From CAZWCE01 sp964632505 (GTDB lineage: Bacteria; Planctomycetota; Planctomycetia; Pirellulales; Thermoguttaceae), in NCBI GenBank assembly GCA_964632505.1, contig CAZWCE010000008.1:62001-126000 (forward strand): a stretch of 64,000 bases of DNA. Reading direction: 5' to 3'. Below are positions 1 through 8,811 of the stretch, piece after piece. How positions within the stretch are numbered: the first letter of the stretch is position 1; each line of letters starts with the position of its first letter. A program made the translations under genes and the position numbers. The notes under the pieces are model-generated. The model did no database searches, was not told the origin of the DNA, and saw nothing but the letters and a program-made list of their open reading frames with translations.

Positions 1-2
1 AG

Positions 3-137
3 GCGGCCGAGATCTTGCAGATGACGCCGATCCGGATTCATGACCCCGGCGAGCGAAGCCGAGAAGTCGAGGAGGCGGCCGACCTCTTTCGACCGGAAAC
101 GCCCCGATGGAGTCCCCGTCTTTTTCGCGGTGAGTGA
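3..137 (+). CDS. 3' end of an unidentified gene
   Basis: An open frame enters from the left edge and stops with TGA at 135-137, 57 bases before hpnH. Only about 44 residues are visible; they are charged and Arg/Glu-rich with no motif I recognise. The same strand and short gap suggest it may share a transcript with hpnH, but it could also be a chance open frame. Confidence 0.4.
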   Translation, partial: AAEILQMTPIRIHDPGERSREVEEAADLFRPETPRWSPRLFRGE

Positions 138-194
138 TGCTGACGAGCGGCTGGTCCAGCCGAACCTCCTCTCCATATTTTCACGAAAGATCTC

Positions 195-1238
195 ATGCGA
201 TTTCCCTTTTCCTTGACCCGGTCGATGACGCAATACTTTCTCCGTATGCGCTTGGCGGGGAAAAAGAAGTACCCGATCGTGCTGATGCTCGAACCGCTTC
301 ACGCCTGCAATTTGCGTTGCTCCGGTTGCGGGCGGATTCGGGAATACGCTTCGACGGCCGGCGAGCGGTTGCCGGTCGAGGATTGTCTTGCGTCGGTCCT
401 GGAATGCGGGGCCCCGATCGTGAGCATTTGCGGCGGTGAGCCGCTGATCTATCCCGAACTCCCCGAGCTGATCCAGAAATTGATCGCGGCCGACCGACAC
501 ATGTATCTTTGTACCAACGGCGTGCTTCTCGAGGAAAAGCTTCCGCTCCTGGAGGGGATCCCGGCCAAGGTGCTTCGGGATCGACTTTTTCTCAACGTCC
601 ATCTCGACGGCATGGAAGCGACCCACGACGCGATGGTCGAGCGGGCGGGAGCGTTTTCGAAAGCGATCGCCGGCATCCGTGCGGCGAAGGCGGCGAATTT
701 CCATGTGTACACCAATACGACCGTCTATCGGCACACCCAGCCCCACGAACTGGTCGTACTGTTCGATTACCTCTCGGAATTGGGTGTCGACGGCATGATG
801 CTTTCCCCTGCCTACGGGTACGCCTCGGTCCGCCGGGAGATGTCCGAAGACGCCTCCGGTGCCGAGAGCATTTTCATGAATCGCGAGCAGATCCACGCCT
901 TTTTCCAAGAGACGCGACCGCTCCTGCGGCGTTTCCCGCTGGTCGCTTCGCCGATCTATCTCGATTTTCTTTGCGGCAAGACGGAGCTTCCGTGCGCGGC
1001 TTGGGCGAACCCGACCCGGAATATCCGCGGTTGGAAGGCGCCGTGTTACCTGGTGACCGACGGCCATTATTCCCGTTACCGGGAGATGGTCGAGGCGACC
1101 GACTGGGACTCGCTCGGGCCCGGCGGCGATCCCCGATGTCGCGATTGCCTGGTCCATTGCGGTTTCGAACCGGCAGCCGTGCTGTCCTCCAAGAGGATCG
1201 GCAATCTCCTCCGCATGGCGCTCTGGCAGTTGACTTGA
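195..1238 (+). CDS. hpnH: adenosyl-hopene transferase HpnH (radical SAM)
   Basis: This 347-residue radical SAM protein should join the 5'-deoxyadenosyl group of SAM to diploptene, the first step in making extended C35 hopanoids. The CxxxCxxC cluster motif is C38, C42, C45, in the context HACNLRCSGCGRIREY, which is characteristic of HpnH. It is followed by the ICGGEPL segment typical of the SAM-binding region. A second Cys group near the C-terminus (CRDCLVHC) matches the SPASM-like tail of the family. The start at 195 gives the N-terminus MRFPFSLTRSMTQYF usual for HpnH and has a GAAAGA ribosome site. No other hopanoid gene is in the window, so the rest of the pathway lies elsewhere or to the left. 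Confidence 0.93.
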   Translation: MRFPFSLTRSMTQYFLRMRLAGKKKYPIVLMLEPLHACNLRCSGCGRIREYASTAGERLPVEDCLASVLECGAPIVSICGGEPLIYPELPELIQKLIAADRHMYLCTNGVLLEEKLPLLEGIPAKVLRDRLFLNVHLDGMEATHDAMVERAGAFSKAIAGIRAAKAANFHVYTNTTVYRHTQPHELVVLFDYLSELGVDGMMLSPAYGYASVRREMSEDASGAESIFMNREQIHAFFQETRPLLRRFPLVASPIYLDFLCGKTELPCAAWANPTRNIRGWKAPCYLVTDGHYSRYREMVEATDWDSLGPGGDPRCRDCLVHCGFEPAAVLSSKRIGNLLRMALWQLT

Positions 1239-1333
1239 AGTCGAACGGCCCAGGGATTCCGACCGTGCGGGGCGGCCAAAAAAACGGCTGGCTCGGCGCC
1301 TCCCAAGGTGGTAGAACATGCTCCGAAGCATTG

Positions 1334-2380
1334 ATGATTTTCCATCCCCGGAGCCGTTTGATGCCGTCCACCGGTTCTTCCCGATATCTGATCTATCCGA
1401 AGGGCGTCTTTCCCCTGGATTCCAAGGAACCTCCGGGGAGATCGTGCGCGATTCGCAGCCGCGGCCTCCACTTCGACGACCACTTGCAACGGCAGTTTCT
1501 AGTGCGTTCGCTTCCGGGATCGGGAGAGGAAGGCGTCGATGCCGGCGATCTGTTTTGGACGTCCCGAGGGCTTCCCGCGGCGATCGAGCGACGTTTCGAA
1601 GGAGCTTCGGCGTTTCTGGTTTGTTCGGGACCGTCCCTCCGACGGGAGCGGTTGGAGCTGCTCCGGGAACGTGGGATCCTGACCTGTTCGGTCAATAACG
1701 CGGCGACTTTGCTCCGGACGCATCTCTGGATATCGGTCGATGAGCCGGGGCATTTCTGCGACGGCATCTGGCGGGATCCGGCGATCCTCAAGTTCACGCC
1801 GATGGCCCACCGGCAGAAGAAGATCCTCGTGCGCGATGCCCGAGAACGTCTGGTTGCCGGTCCGCATGCGGCTGGAGAAATGCCCAATGTCCTCTTCTAC
1901 TGCCGGAACGAGGAATTCCGGCCCGAAGCCTGGCTGTCCGAGGATACGATCAACTGGGGCAATCACCGCGACGTGGCCGATCCGCGGGGCCATCGGGGGT
2001 GCCGATCGGTGATGCTCGCGGCGGTGAGGATCCTTCACGCCCTCGGGGTTCGGGTGATCTATCTTCTCGGATGCGATTTCGTCATGAACGAGGGTGGGGT
2101 GAATTACGCTTTCCCTCAAGACCGCTCCGCCGCCTCGGTCCGTGGCAACAACCGGTCCTACCGCGTGCTGAACGACCGATTCGAGATGCTGATGCCCTTT
2201 TTCGAGAGAGAGGGGCTGGAGATATACAACTGTACGAAGTCCAGCGGGTTACAGTGTTTTCCGTTTCTTTCGCTCGACGAGGCGGTCACACGGGCGAGGC
2301 AGGGAATGCCGTCGGAAATGATCACTTGGGGAATGTACGACGGCGCGGCCCGAAAAGACCGCAACGCGAATTCGACGTGA
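1334..2380 (+). CDS. DUF115/sialyltransferase-like protein of unknown function
   Basis: A protein of about 348 residues starting 96 bases after hpnH. Near residue 100 it has FLVCSGPSL, then ILTCSVNNAA and LWISVDEPGHF. That order (Gly-Ser-Pro loop, a beta strand ending in Asn, then an Asp in a strand) resembles DUF115/MptE-like and GT42 sialyltransferase-like folds that bind nucleotide-linked substrates. A later IYLLGCDFVMN strand fits a second Rossmann-like half. I infer a transferase for a surface glycan or lipid but cannot name the substrate. ATG 1361 is an alternative start with a better site (GGAG seven bases upstream). Lying after hpnH, it might modify a hopanoid or envelope component, which is speculative. 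Confidence 0.75.
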   Translation: MIFHPRSRLMPSTGSSRYLIYPKGVFPLDSKEPPGRSCAIRSRGLHFDDHLQRQFLVRSLPGSGEEGVDAGDLFWTSRGLPAAIERRFEGASAFLVCSGPSLRRERLELLRERGILTCSVNNAATLLRTHLWISVDEPGHFCDGIWRDPAILKFTPMAHRQKKILVRDARERLVAGPHAAGEMPNVLFYCRNEEFRPEAWLSEDTINWGNHRDVADPRGHRGCRSVMLAAVRILHALGVRVIYLLGCDFVMNEGGVNYAFPQDRSAASVRGNNRSYRVLNDRFEMLMPFFEREGLEIYNCTKSSGLQCFPFLSLDEAVTRARQGMPSEMITWGMYDGAARKDRNANST

Positions 2381-2927
2381 GAGACCGTCGCTCCCTTCGT
2401 TGCGACCGGCAAGGTCGTCGTCATCGCTACGGAAAACCGAAAAGCCATAGGTTTCCGTCTCTCTTTCTCCAGCGCCGCGAAAGGGGATGCCGATGTATGA
2501 TCTTGGTATGCAATGATTTGCGCTGTTGTCAGACTTGAAATCCTTCGAGACGAGTCCGCTTCGATCAGACGGAAGTCGTTACTCGGAGCAATCGATCGTA
2601 AGCCATCACCGCCCGGCATTCCACAGCCGGGTTCGCTTCTCGGAGATTCCAACCGTTCACTGTTTTGCGACTAGGGTAGTAGTGTATGGATTCTCGTGTT
2701 CCTTCCTTTCCCCATGACGGCCCGATGGCCGGGCTCGCCGGAAACAATCATTTCTCGGAAACGGTGTTCGTCGGACAAGCCCCGGCGCCGCGACTGGGGG
2801 CGAGGACTGCTGCTCCGGAAAACGACGTGATTCCATCCGCGATTCCCTCCGTGCTGGTGGAAGGAGAACCGTTCCGGGGTGTCGGAGGATTTGCTTTTTC
2901 AGGAGCTGCCGGCGTCGTCTTCGGTTC
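2381..2927. other. intergenic stretch, no confident gene
   Basis: About 550 bases without a supported gene. An imperfect inverted repeat near 2429-2460 (ACGGAAAACC ... GGTTTCCGT, followed by a pyrimidine-rich run) could terminate the upstream transcript. An 81-codon frame at 2686-2931 overlaps the next ATG as ATGA, but its translation has no recognisable pattern and no good ribosome site. Confidence 0.5.
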
Positions 2928-3824
2928 ATGAGATCATCTGGAGAGATCGACTTTCGAGAGATGCTCGGCAAAGTGGCGGAACTTGATAGGGTGAGATGTT
3001 CGATGGGTGTTTTCCGAAAGAATGATGAACGCGGTACGGAGAGTTCGGTCCACGATCCCTTTGCCGTTCTTGATGTTTCTGCACTACTGTCGAAGCAGTT
3101 GTCTACGCCGATGGCGGAGCGGCTGGGGGCGGAAAATCCGAACGGCCGTGAATTCTTCGTCACGCTGCTGGGGCATCGACTTTTCTGCGAAGCGCTCCAA
3201 GTGCTTCCGCACCTGCTTTCTCCGACCGTTTCCATCGCCTGGGGAACGACCTGCTGTTGGTACGGCTTTCTGCCGGATCCTCCTCCCCAGAAACGACGCT
3301 CCCTGGCCGCCTTGATGCAATGGCTGGAGGACCCGAAATCGTTGCCCGAAGATGAATTGCTCCGCTACTCCCGCGAAGAAGGGTATTCGCCGGTGGGTTG
3401 GCTTTTGAAAGCCGCACTGCAAATTCCGTCGCCCGAGGCCTCGGAATCTCGAGCTCAAAGGGAACGCCGCGACGCGCAGTGTCGGGAAATGGTCGCGTGC
3501 GGTGTGCTCTTGATGACGATATGGGGAGAACCCCGTATTTCGACCTGTCGCTGTGAGCGTTTTCTCGAGTTCGGTTCCGAGCGACTTCGTCACAACGCCG
3601 TCCGATTGACGGAAGTTCCGACCCGAGTCCGCATCTCTTACGATACCCAGAAGAAAAAGGTCTTCGACGAGCGCTTGCTGATGAAGATGCCCACGCGGGA
3701 TCAGGTGCTCGATTTTCTCAAAACGAAGAAGGAAGTGTTGCGTGCTTGCATTTCGGAGGAAAACCGGGCAGAGGATTGGGACGGGGAATCGGCGAACGCG
3801 GAATCCTCGGTGGAAGCATTCTAG
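2928..3824 (+). CDS. uncharacterised protein, DUF6931-like
   Basis: A soluble 298-residue protein with no signal peptide and no enzyme motif. The layout resembles DUF6931: a region like 'LL..RLFCEALQVLPHLL' followed by SIAWGTTCCWYG, then SPVGWLLKAAL and a later VACGVLLMTIWG segment. In that family, repeated Trp/Ala-rich helices surround a conserved 'WW' helix. The role of DUF6931 is unknown to me. The start is uncertain, since ATG 2961 and ATG 3003 are also in frame and none has a strong ribosome site. It converges on mtnA with 44 bases between the stops. Confidence 0.7.
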   Translation: MRSSGEIDFREMLGKVAELDRVRCSMGVFRKNDERGTESSVHDPFAVLDVSALLSKQLSTPMAERLGAENPNGREFFVTLLGHRLFCEALQVLPHLLSPTVSIAWGTTCCWYGFLPDPPPQKRRSLAALMQWLEDPKSLPEDELLRYSREEGYSPVGWLLKAALQIPSPEASESRAQRERRDAQCREMVACGVLLMTIWGEPRISTCRCERFLEFGSERLRHNAVRLTEVPTRVRISYDTQKKKVFDERLLMKMPTRDQVLDFLKTKKEVLRACISEENRAEDWDGESANAESSVEAF

Positions 3825-3868
3825 CAACCCATTGAAAAGCAGGCAGCCGGAACATTCTTGATGAAGCT

Positions 3869-5005
3869 TCAGCCGAGGCTCGTCTTCGCTTCCAGATGGC
3901 GGGCGATCGTCTCCCGATCGACCGGTCGGAGGATGCCCTTCTCGGTAATGAAGGCCTCGATCATCTCGGCGGGGGTGACATCGAATGCGGGATTGTAGAC
4001 GTCGATGCCTTCCGGGCCGGTCTGCGTTCCGAAGCCGTGGGTAATCTCTCGGGGATCGCGTTCTTCGATCGGAATCCGGTCGCCGGAATCGAGCGTCAAG
4101 TCGAAGGTGCTCGACGGGACGGCGACATAGAAGGGAATGCCGTGGCTGCGCGCCGCCAAGGCGACACCGTAGGTGCCGATCTTGTTGGCGGTATCGCCGT
4201 TGGCGGCGATGCGATCGGCTCCGACCACCACCGCCTGGACTTTTCCTTGTCGCATGACCAGCGGGGCCATCGAATCGCAGATCAACGTCACGGGGATGCT
4301 GCGTTGATTCAGCTCCCACGCCGTCAGCCGGGCACCCTGCAAAAGCGGACGGGTTTCGTCGGCGAAGACGTGGATCTCTTTCCCGGCTTCCGAGGCGGCG
4401 AAGAAAACGGCCAACGCGGTTCCATAGTCGGCGGTGGCCAACCCACCCGCGTTGCAATGGGTGAGAACCCCCTGTCCCGACTGGAGCAGTTCGGCACCGT
4501 AACGTCCGATATCGCGACATTGCCGGCGGTCTTCCTCGTGGATAAGCTTCGCTTCGGCGAGCATCTCTTGGTACATTTGCTCCGGAGTGCGCGCGCCGCG
4601 AAGCGTGTTCGCCAGACGCTGCATGCGGTCGAGCGCCCAGAAGAGATTCACCGCCGTGGGACGACTCGAGGCGAGATACTTCACCACTTCGTCCAATCGG
4701 GCGAACCACTCCGGTTCCGAGGGGGAAGATCCCTCTTGATAGAGAGGCTGCATGCCGACGCAGACACCATAGGCGGCGGCGATGCCGATGGCCGGCGCCC
4801 CGCGGACACGGAGCATTTTGATCGCTTCCCAAATCGTTTCCACATCGGGGCAATCGATCTCGACCAACTCGCCGGGCAGCCGGGTCTGATCGATCATGCG
4901 GAGAAACCCCGTCCAGGGTTTCTCCTCGGTGGCATCGACCCAGACCATCGTTTCGACTTTCTGCAAATCCCCTTCGGTCCTGACGCAGCGTGGTGCGGAA
5001 GTCAT
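3869..5005 (-). CDS. mtnA: methylthioribose-1-phosphate isomerase MtnA
   Basis: This cytoplasmic enzyme of the methionine salvage pathway turns 5-methylthioribose-1-phosphate into 5-methylthioribulose-1-phosphate. At 378 residues it is of normal length for the eIF2B-like fold. The catalytic Cys is C184 (LTHCNAGGLAT) and the catalytic Asp is D264 (VGADRIAANGDTANKIGTY); RGAPAIG at 69-75 is the conserved substrate loop. Its ATG overlaps the purE stop as ATGA, so the two are translationally coupled. A shorter start at M20 would also give a complete enzyme, but the overlap favours the longer form. No other mtn gene is in the window. Confidence 0.95.
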   Translation of the reverse strand: MTSAPRCVRTEGDLQKVETMVWVDATEEKPWTGFLRMIDQTRLPGELVEIDCPDVETIWEAIKMLRVRGAPAIGIAAAYGVCVGMQPLYQEGSSPSEPEWFARLDEVVKYLASSRPTAVNLFWALDRMQRLANTLRGARTPEQMYQEMLAEAKLIHEEDRRQCRDIGRYGAELLQSGQGVLTHCNAGGLATADYGTALAVFFAASEAGKEIHVFADETRPLLQGARLTAWELNQRSIPVTLICDSMAPLVMRQGKVQAVVVGADRIAANGDTANKIGTYGVALAARSHGIPFYVAVPSSTFDLTLDSGDRIPIEERDPREITHGFGTQTGPEGIDVYNPAFDVTPAEMIEAFITEKGILRPVDRETIARHLEAKTSLG

Positions 5006-5550
5006 GATTTTCTTTCCTCGAGGATCTGCTTCTGGAGATTCTCGTTCTTGCCCTGCACCTTGCCGACGAGCGCGACCTTGAATGAATCGAGCTTTTCGCG
5101 CAGTTCCGGTTGGCTGAGGGAGAGGATTTGCACGGCGAGCAGTCCGGCGTTCCGGGGTCCGCCCATGCCGGCGCCGACGGTGGCCACGGGGACGTCGCCG
5201 GGCATTTGGACCGTGGAAAGGAGGGAGTCGAGTCCCCCGGCGAGTTGGGTCGGGACCGGAATGCCGATCACCGGCAACGTGGTGTGCGCGGCAACGACGC
5301 CCGCCAGATGGGCCGCACCGCCGGCGGCGGCGATAAGAACCTTCAGGCCGCGATCGAACGCCGTGGAGGCGTAATCTTGTACGATATTCGGCGTGCGATG
5401 GGCGCTCATGACGCTGATCTCGTAGACGATGCCGAACTCATCGAGCGCCGCGGCCGCGGCCTTGATCTTCGGCCAATCACTGTCGCTGCCCATGACGATT
5501 CCCACATGTGCCTCGAAATTCTCATTCGTCTCCGTCATGCTGTTCCTCAT
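5002..5550 (-). CDS. purE: N5-carboxyaminoimidazole ribonucleotide mutase PurE
   Basis: This enzyme of purine synthesis converts N5-CAIR to CAIR. It is 182 residues long, with the phosphate-binding GIVMGSDSDWP at 17-27, the catalytic His in SAHRTP (H51), and the Gly-rich GGAAHLAGVVAAHT and VATVGAGMGGPRNAGLLA segments that complete the octamer active site. ATG 5538 (MTETNE) is an alternative start. It is first in a two-gene operon with mtnA. There is no purK next to it, although class I PurE normally needs PurK to make N5-CAIR. Confidence 0.95.
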   Translation of the reverse strand: MRNSMTETNENFEAHVGIVMGSDSDWPKIKAAAAALDEFGIVYEISVMSAHRTPNIVQDYASTAFDRGLKVLIAAAGGAAHLAGVVAAHTTLPVIGIPVPTQLAGGLDSLLSTVQMPGDVPVATVGAGMGGPRNAGLLAVQILSLSQPELREKLDSFKVALVGKVQGKNENLQKQILEERKS

Positions 5551-6427
5551 TTCGCGTGTCCTGGGATGGGATGATTCTCGCTCCGCTCATTTCGGGGGCG
5601 GGGCGGGAAGGTTGATAACCATTGGGGAATACAATACCGTCGATGCAACCTCTCTTCAAGGGACCCACCGGCCGGGATCCACCGAGACGGAACTTCCTCC
5701 CAGTGGAAGTGGGTTGTCGGAAATGTGGAAAGGCTTTCGATGTTTTTGAAAAATTTGAAAAAATATGGACTCCAACAGATCGGCCGATGGTCTCCTTCCG
5801 GTTCGATGATGAGGAACATTCGGAATGCGAGGATGCCTCGCGCGACTCGGGAGGCGATCCGGAGGATGGCGATTTGTCGTAAGTAAATTGATAAAAGGGG
5901 TTTACGGAACAATTAGCCCGGCTCTGGTTGCCGAAAACCTTTCGGCATTCTTGCCAAGAGCGGCCGGGCACCCCTTGAGATGATATGACGAAGAAAATTG
6001 TTTCTCAGAAAGGTAATGCTTTGTGTAGAAAAGAGCCCCGCTCTTTGGAAGGGGGATCGGACTCATCTTTTTAAGTGCCTGAAATTAGGGGGTTTATTGG
6101 TAGGAATGCATTCCGAAACACATACGAAACCGACCGAAAAAAAATACCCCCCGAATTACGTTATATATATCTCATCAACGATATAAAAAGTGATTTTTTG
6201 CAGCTTTGGACAATCGGCGCAAGTCCTTACTCTCGTGGAATTTTTTCCCGATTGAAGTTGTATTTTTTTCGATTTTTTTTCTCGCTACCGCTTTCGGGTT
6301 AAGCAATAGTTTCGCATACGGCAACTCCTATGGATCGACCTCTCCGACCATCCGTTTTTTGGGTACGTGGAACGATTTCCACATTCTATTTTTGAAACGA
6401 TTCTTTTTTTCGTACGCAAGGAGTTGA
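5551..6427. other. long AT-rich leader region before the MCP gene
   Basis: 877 bases with no supported gene, much richer in A and T than the flanking genes, especially 6100-6430. It holds a strong hairpin at 5916-5969 (listed separately), runs such as TTATATATAT near 6165, and several T-tracts. Short frames exist on both strands but none shows the third-position GC bias of real genes here. It must contain the divergent promoters for purE-mtnA and the chemotaxis receptor. Confidence 0.6.
5916..5969. repeat. 54-base imperfect inverted repeat / RNA hairpin
   Basis: The apical stem is perfect: TGCCGAAA (5929-5936), loop ACC, TTTCGGCA (5940-5947). Outside it CTCT/AGAG (5922-5925 with 5957-5960) and GCCCGG/CCGGGC (5916-5921 with 5964-5969) continue the stem with small bulges, and GG/CC at 5926-5927 and 5954-5955 can also pair. 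No T-tract follows, so it does not look like a simple terminator. It could be a structured leader, a small RNA or a protein-binding site. Confidence 0.7.
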
Positions 6428-8671
6428 ATGATGAAGGTGAAAAGCAAGCTGATGGCGTCGCACGTGGCGCTCATGCTCATTCCTTTGATCTTATTGGCAG
6501 GCATTCTTGTCTGGACCGTGAAGGGGATCATGGGGGAAATCGGAACGGAAACGAGCCGGGCATTGGAAACGAATGCCAACGACATGCTCGAGGCGGTCAG
6601 CACGCTGAAAGAACATGAGCTGAACGCCTATTTCCGGAACACGTTCAATACGATCGAAGTGCTGGCGCACAACGATAAGGTCGCACAGTGCTACCAGGAC
6701 GTGGCCGAGTATTGTCGGGAGAAGGAGATCAAAGACGATCGGCCGATCGACGTGACCACCGAGGAGTACCAGAATCTCTGGAAGAAGTATGAGGAAACGT
6801 TCCATCCGTACATCGAGGACGACAAGTACGCCTATTACGATGTGTTCCTCGTTTCGCTCAAGACGGGGCAGATCCTCTATACCCAGTACAAGGAGAGCGA
6901 TCTGGGGGCGAATCTCCGCACGGGGAATCTTTCCGACAGCGGTCTGGGCAAGCTCTACCAGAAAGTGGAGCAGTCGCAGAAGATGTCGTTTGTCGATTTC
7001 GAGCCGTACGCTCCCAGTGGAGGGGCTCCGGCGGCGTTCATGGGGGCCCCGTTCAAGGTCGACGGCAAGAACGTCGGCATGGTGGCGGTGCAGTTCCCCT
7101 TGAAGGAGGTCAACGCCATTTTGCAGAATCGCAGCGGCATGGGCGAGAGCGGCGAGTCGTACTTGGTGGGCCAGGATTACCGCATGCGGAGCGATTCTTT
7201 CCTCGATCCGCAGAACTACTCGGTCACCGCGTCGTTCAAGCACGATAACCTCGCCAAGAGCGAGATGATCGAGAAAGCCTTGCAGGGCCAGAGTGATACG
7301 ACGATCGGGACCGATTACACCGGCGGCGTGGTGCTCTCGAACTATCGCCCCTTCGAGGTTCTCGGGACGCGCTGGGCGCTCGTTTCGGAGATCAATGAAG
7401 ACGAGGCGATGGCCGTGCGCGACAAGATCGAAAACCAAGGCAAGGCGGGATTGAATACCATCGTGCAATCTTCCGTCGGGATTTCGGTGCTGTTCATTTT
7501 GATCGGGTTGGGAGTGTCCTACTACATCGGTCACGGTTTCGCGCAAACGACCGGATTCTTGGCCGGCTGCTTCGAGCGTTTCTCGAAAGGGCGCCTGGAG
7601 ATGTCGGACCGCGATACCCAGGAAGTGGAGACCCTGAAGCAGCGAAGCGACGAGTTCGGCGACATGGTCACCTCGGCCGACGGTTTGCGTCGATACTTGG
7701 AATCGAGCGCCGAGGTCGCGCAGCATATCGCCGCGGGGAACCTCCGAGTGGATGTGCAGAAGGCGGGCGACGACGACGCCTTCGGCGTGGCGTTCGAGAA
7801 TATGGTGCAGAGCCTGAACGATGCGTTCAGCGAAATCATGATGAACATCGAGCAGATCGCGATCGGTTCGCAGCAGGTTTCCCAGGCTTCGCAATCGCTT
7901 TCCCAAGGGGCGACCGAGCAGGCGTCTTCCATCGAAGAGATCAGCGCCAGCATGACCGAGATGAGCGATCAGACGCGGCGCAGCGCCGAAAACGCCGGCC
8001 AGACCGAGAAAATCGCCTCGAATACCCGCGACGCGGGCCAGACCGGCAGCGACAAGATGCAACATCTGGTTTCGCAAATGGGCGAGCTGAGCGAGGCGGC
8101 CGATCAGATCAACAGCATCATCAAGACGATCGACGAAATCGCGTTCCAGACCAATCTTTTGGCCCTGAACGCCGCCGTCGAGGCCGCCCGGGCCGGACAA
8201 CACGGCAAGGGATTCGCCGTCGTGGCCGAGGAGGTTCGCAACTTGGCCGGACGCAGCGCAACCGCCGCGAAGGAGACCGCCGATCTGATCGTCAACGTGG
8301 TCGAGAAGATCGCTTCGGGGAACGATATGTCGAAGGAATCGGCCGACATGCTTCGTGAGATCGTTGAATACGCCTCGCAGGTGGTGGATCTCGCCCAGGA
8401 TGTTTCCAGCGGCGCCAACGAACAGGCCAAGGGCGTTTCGGAGGCGACCGAGGGAATCCGCCAGGTCGACGAGGTCACCCAGCAGAACACGGCCAACTCG
8501 GAAGAGACCGCTTCGGCGGCCGAGGAACTGCAGCAGCAGGCGACAAGTCTCCGCGAATTGGTCAGTCGCTTCCAGTTGAAGCAGCAGACCGCGGCGCAGG
8601 CACCGGCTCCCACGAGTCACGTTTCCTCTCATCAGGAAGCGGACGAACGGGAATACACCGGGGCGCACTGA
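6428..8671 (+). CDS. methyl-accepting chemotaxis protein
   Basis: A 747-residue membrane receptor. TM1 lies at about 11-35, followed by a periplasmic sensor of about 310 residues that looks like a double Cache domain (IDVTTEEYQ ... YAYYDVFLVSLKTGQILYT, then MVAVQFPLKEVN and WALVSEINEDEA). TM2 is near 345-365, then HAMP-like segments, then the cytoplasmic signalling domain. The hairpin tip sequence DEIAFQTNLLALNAAVEAAR and GFAVVAEEVRNLAGRSA lies around 565-610 and would contact CheA and CheW. There is no CheR-binding pentapeptide at the C-terminus. No other chemotaxis gene is nearby, so it is an orphan receptor for an unknown small-molecule ligand. Confidence 0.93.
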   Translation: MMKVKSKLMASHVALMLIPLILLAGILVWTVKGIMGEIGTETSRALETNANDMLEAVSTLKEHELNAYFRNTFNTIEVLAHNDKVAQCYQDVAEYCREKEIKDDRPIDVTTEEYQNLWKKYEETFHPYIEDDKYAYYDVFLVSLKTGQILYTQYKESDLGANLRTGNLSDSGLGKLYQKVEQSQKMSFVDFEPYAPSGGAPAAFMGAPFKVDGKNVGMVAVQFPLKEVNAILQNRSGMGESGESYLVGQDYRMRSDSFLDPQNYSVTASFKHDNLAKSEMIEKALQGQSDTTIGTDYTGGVVLSNYRPFEVLGTRWALVSEINEDEAMAVRDKIENQGKAGLNTIVQSSVGISVLFILIGLGVSYYIGHGFAQTTGFLAGCFERFSKGRLEMSDRDTQEVETLKQRSDEFGDMVTSADGLRRYLESSAEVAQHIAAGNLRVDVQKAGDDDAFGVAFENMVQSLNDAFSEIMMNIEQIAIGSQQVSQASQSLSQGATEQASSIEEISASMTEMSDQTRRSAENAGQTEKIASNTRDAGQTGSDKMQHLVSQMGELSEAADQINSIIKTIDEIAFQTNLLALNAAVEAARAGQHGKGFAVVAEEVRNLAGRSATAAKETADLIVNVVEKIASGNDMSKESADMLREIVEYASQVVDLAQDVSSGANEQAKGVSEATEGIRQVDEVTQQNTANSEETASAAEELQQQATSLRELVSRFQLKQQTAAQAPAPTSHVSSHQEADEREYTGAH

Positions 8672-8712
8672 TCGCCGAAAAAAGAACACGCTCCCTACGG
8701 CGTCAAACGAGA

Positions 8713-8747
8713 AAAGGCAGTTCCGCGCTCATGGCGGGACTGCCTTT
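8713..8747 (+). terminator. hairpin after the MCP gene
   Basis: AAAGGCAGTTCCGC (8713-8726) pairs with GCGGGACTGCCTTT (8734-8747) with one mismatch and a seven-base loop. The T-rich end of the right arm and its place 40 bases after the MCP stop fit transcription termination. Confidence 0.7.
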
Positions 8748-8768
8748 CGTATTTGCGGGAATCAAGCG

Positions 8769-8801
8769 AACCGGACCGTTCGGCCGGTCGGTCCGGTTTT
8801 T
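8769..8801 (+). terminator. second intrinsic terminator, convergent junction
   Basis: AACCGGACCG (8769-8778) and CGGTCCGGTT (8789-8798) form a perfect 10-bp stem followed by a T-run. It lies between the convergent MCP gene and the 79-residue gene whose stop is at 8812, so together with the preceding hairpin it makes a double terminator. Confidence 0.8.
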
Positions 8802-8811
8802 CGCGGGGCGA

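Noticed and set aside
2686..2931. An 81-codon frame overlapping the DUF6931-like start as ATGA
   Set aside because: The overlap is suggestive, but the translation has no structure or family pattern and the ribosome site is weak.
5622..5882. A frame with GCRKCGKAFDVFEKFEK resembling a zinc ribbon
   Set aside because: Only one CxxC, no second pair, no ribosome site, and AT-rich base use unlike real genes here.
6491..8689. A 732-codon frame antisense to the chemotaxis receptor
   Set aside because: The sense strand encodes an unmistakable MCP; the antisense product is a mirror of its codon bias, and lacks any known domain.
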